Source of the DNA: Neolewinella xylanilytica
GTDB taxonomy: Bacteria; Bacteroidota; Bacteroidia; Chitinophagales; Saprospiraceae
NCBI RefSeq assembly: GCF_002934605.1
Contig: NZ_PTJC01000006.1
Span: forward strand, 1,116,001 to 1,180,000
Reading direction: 5' to 3'
DNA: 64,000 nucleotides
Shown piece after piece: positions 62,402-64,000 of the stretch (position 1 is its first letter; each line of letters begins with the position of its first letter). A program made the translations under genes and the position numbers. A model generated the notes under the pieces. That model did not search any database. It was not told where the DNA came from and saw only the letters and a program-made list of their open reading frames with translations.

Positions 62402-62409
62402 TATCTTCG
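62402..62409 (+). promoter_or_regulatory. Promoter for panC
   Basis: TATCTTCG resembles TAnnTTTG. Transcription would start near 62414, about 39 bases before the TTG start at 62453. Confidence 0.45.
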
Positions 62410-62452
62410 CCGCCCTTTCGCGGACCGTCCGCCCGACATATTTCTCTGGTTT

Positions 62453-63343
62453 TTGCAGACATTTACCACAGCATCAGCACTTTCCGAGGCCATCGCCACC
62501 GCCCGTGTACCGGGGTGCAAGGTCGGCTTCGTCCCTACCATGGGAGCCCTCCACCACGGCCACGCGGCACTGATCCGTGCCTGCCGGCGAGATTGCGACC
62601 TCGTCGTAGCCAGTATTTTCGTTAATCCCACCCAGTTTAACGACAGCGCCGACCTGGAAACCTACCCCCGTACCCCGGATAGCGATCGCCGGCTGCTGGA
62701 AGAAAACGGCTGCGATTTGCTCTATCTCCCCGATACAACGGATGTCTACCCCGAAGGAGCGGACTCGCGCAGCCTGGCCATGCACCTCGATTACGGACAG
62801 TTGACCGAGCGCTTGGAAGGCGCCCAGCGACCCGGGCACTTCGCCGGGGTAGTACAGGTGGTCAGTCGATTGCTGGGAATCGTGTGCCCGGACGTACTGT
62901 ACCTGGGCCAGAAAGATTACCAGCAGGTGGCCGTTCTCCGTCGTATGGTGAAGCTGCTGGAGCTCCCCGTCGCCATTACGGTTATCCCTACGGTACGCGA
63001 ACAGGACGGCCTGGCCCTGAGCAGCCGAAACCGGCGGCTGAGCCCAGACGAACGACTGGCGGCCGGCAAGATTAACCAACACCTCGCGGCCGTGGCGGCC
63101 GGATTGCGTTCCGGGTGGCCCGCCCGGGACCTGGAGCGCCTGGCGCGGGATGGGATGGCGGCCATTCCGGTATTGCAACCCGAATACGTAGAGGTTATCG
63201 ACGGGACCACCTTACTTCCATACCAGGACGGCGATCCGGTCGAGGAACTCGTCGTAGCCGCCGCCGTGAGGGTGGGGGAGGTGCGCCTCATCGACAACCG
63301 CATTGCCTATCGCGCCAACCCTGAGGCGAGCCGGGGCGTTTGA
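62453..63343 (+). CDS. panC: Pantothenate synthetase (pantoate-beta-alanine ligase)
   Basis: Cytosolic enzyme of 296 aa from a TTG start at 62453; the longer frame from 62309 adds a 48-residue extension that does not fit the family. Motifs: [21 protein letters not shown] with the HIGH-like site, [30 protein letters not shown] (KDYQQ), and [16 protein letters not shown] (signature RNxxLS-like). It makes pantothenate from pantoate and beta-alanine using ATP. panD follows 44 bases later, so both enzymes for the beta-alanine branch are together. Confidence 0.94.
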   Translation: MQTFTTASALSEAIATARVPGCKVGFVPTMGALHHGHAALIRACRRDCDLVVASIFVNPTQFNDSADLETYPRTPDSDRRLLEENGCDLLYLPDTTDVYPEGADSRSLAMHLDYGQLTERLEGAQRPGHFAGVVQVVSRLLGIVCPDVLYLGQKDYQQVAVLRRMVKLLELPVAITVIPTVREQDGLALSSRNRRLSPDERLAAGKINQHLAAVAAGLRSGWPARDLERLARDGMAAIPVLQPEYVEVIDGTTLLPYQDGDPVEELVVAAAVRVGEVRLIDNRIAYRANPEASRGV

Positions 63344-63387
63344 TTGCCGGACTTCAACTAGCCCAACCACTTTATTTTTATTCGATT

Positions 63388-63732
63388 ATGCTGATTCAAC
63401 GTTTTAAAGGAAAAATTCACCGCGCCACCGTTACCGAGGCGAACCTCAGTTATGTAGGGAGCATCACCATCGACGGCACCCTTCTCGACGCCGCCGGCAT
63501 CCTGGAGGGAGAAAAGGTGCAGATCGTGAACAACAATAACGGGGAGCGCATCGAAACCTACACCATCCGCGGGGAGGAAGGCTCCGGCATCATCTGCCTG
63601 AACGGGGCGGCGGCGCGCAGGTGCCAGGTCGGCGACATCGTCATCATCATCGCCTACGCCTACATGACCGAGGACGAGGCCCGCGTATTCGAGCCTAAAG
63701 TGGCCTTTCCGAACGAAGAGAATAAACTGTAG
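63388..63732 (+). CDS. panD: Aspartate 1-decarboxylase proenzyme
   Basis: Cytosolic enzyme of 114 aa producing beta-alanine from aspartate for pantothenate synthesis. The start at 63388 gives the canonical [28 protein letters not shown], in which the Gly-Ser bond is cleaved to form the pyruvoyl group (Ser25 region). [37 protein letters not shown] completes the double-psi barrel. It is translated after panC in one operon. Confidence 0.96.
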   Translation: MLIQRFKGKIHRATVTEANLSYVGSITIDGTLLDAAGILEGEKVQIVNNNNGERIETYTIRGEEGSGIICLNGAAARRCQVGDIVIIIAYAYMTEDEARVFEPKVAFPNEENKL

Positions 63733-63902
63733 GGCGCCGGCGCGCGGGTGCTACACGGTTTCCCGGACAGGCAGTGTATACCTTAAAAACTTTAACACGG
63801 AGCTGCTAGGCCAGATCGCAACACCTCGTGGCACCGCGCCGTTTACACCTTCTGAACACGAATAAACCCCGGTTGAGTTTTCACGCTTTTAAACCAACCG
63901 AC

Positions 63903-64000
63903 ATGAAATCCTTATTTTCATTCCTTTTGCTTTTTGCTACGATTTCTTTCTCCACGGGCTTGCACGCTCAGGACGAAGAGATGACCGTAGCCTCCAACTC
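63903..64000 (+). CDS. Start of an exported protein, cut by the window end
   Basis: First 32 codons only. The ATG at 63903 begins KSLFSFLLLFATISFSTGL and HAQ, a clear signal peptide, followed by DEEMTVASN. The 170 bases upstream, after panD, show no obvious gene. Nothing can be said about its function. Confidence 0.6.
   Translation, partial: MKSLFSFLLLFATISFSTGLHAQDEEMTVASN

Noticed and set aside
1-64000. CRISPR arrays, insertion sequences, prophage or integrase genes
   Set aside because: No regularly spaced repeats, transposase or integrase motifs or phage gene runs were seen on either strand.

Overview
The window looks like chromosomal DNA of a high-GC member of the phylum Bacteroidota. 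It carries TonB-dependent receptors, a PorV/PorQ-like protein, a protein with a type IX secretion-like C-terminus, the short (289 aa) Bacteroidota-type primary sigma factor, OstA-like, DUF4270 and DUF4290 proteins, and promoters of the Bacteroidota type TAnnTTTG instead of -10/-35 boxes with Shine-Dalgarno sites. The high GC and protein style suggest Saprospiria (Lewinella relatives); that placement is inference. Almost everything is ordinary dense core genome. I see no insertion sequence, prophage, integrase or CRISPR array.

Layout. 1-7.4 kb: outer-membrane trio (TonB receptor cut by the window edge, 1368-aa secreted protein, PorV-like barrel). 7.6-14.2 kb: greA-HIT, a Lon-N-domain protein, two oligopeptide-type ABC permeases, a cation diffusion facilitator, purM. 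14.2-26 kb: DoxX-like membrane protein, VOC protein, rRNA/tRNA methyltransferase, rpoD, START-like protein with an AddB-like nuclease, a PiT-like membrane protein, a sugar kinase with pfkA, a glucosaminidase. 26-32.5 kb: TPR/SH3 protein, OstA-like protein, MBL hydrolase, galE, MutS-like ATPase. 32.5-37 kb: the least ordinary part, with a trypsin-like/zinc-ribbon/YbjN-like fusion, a PspA-like membrane protein, a coiled-coil protein, a YkvA-like protein, and an HD-hydrolase fused to a Pycsar-effector-type membrane domain. 37-48 kb: envelope peptidases (M28, S8-SPOR, M61, S9, HELGH) and an ECF sigma/anti-sigma pair. 48-52 kb: DUF1328, small membrane protein, a bacterial eRF1-like protein, EF-hand lipoprotein, tRNA-Thr and prfC. 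52-57 kb: serine hydrolase and a Fur-family regulator divergent from a lipoprotein/TonB receptor metal-uptake pair, then rpsT. 57-64 kb: DUF4290, glmS, DUF4270, GT5 protein, panC, panD, and the start of another secreted protein.

The best candidates for something undescribed are the HD-PycTM fusion at 35.7-37.0 kb, the neighbouring PspA-like/trypsin-YbjN cluster, and the eRF1-like gene next to RF3. A second layer of signal is regulatory: several start codons sit exactly five bases after the G of a TAnnTTTG box, implying leaderless transcripts, and two divergent gene pairs share palindromic back-to-back promoter boxes. All functional assignments come from reading motifs by eye; no database search was run.
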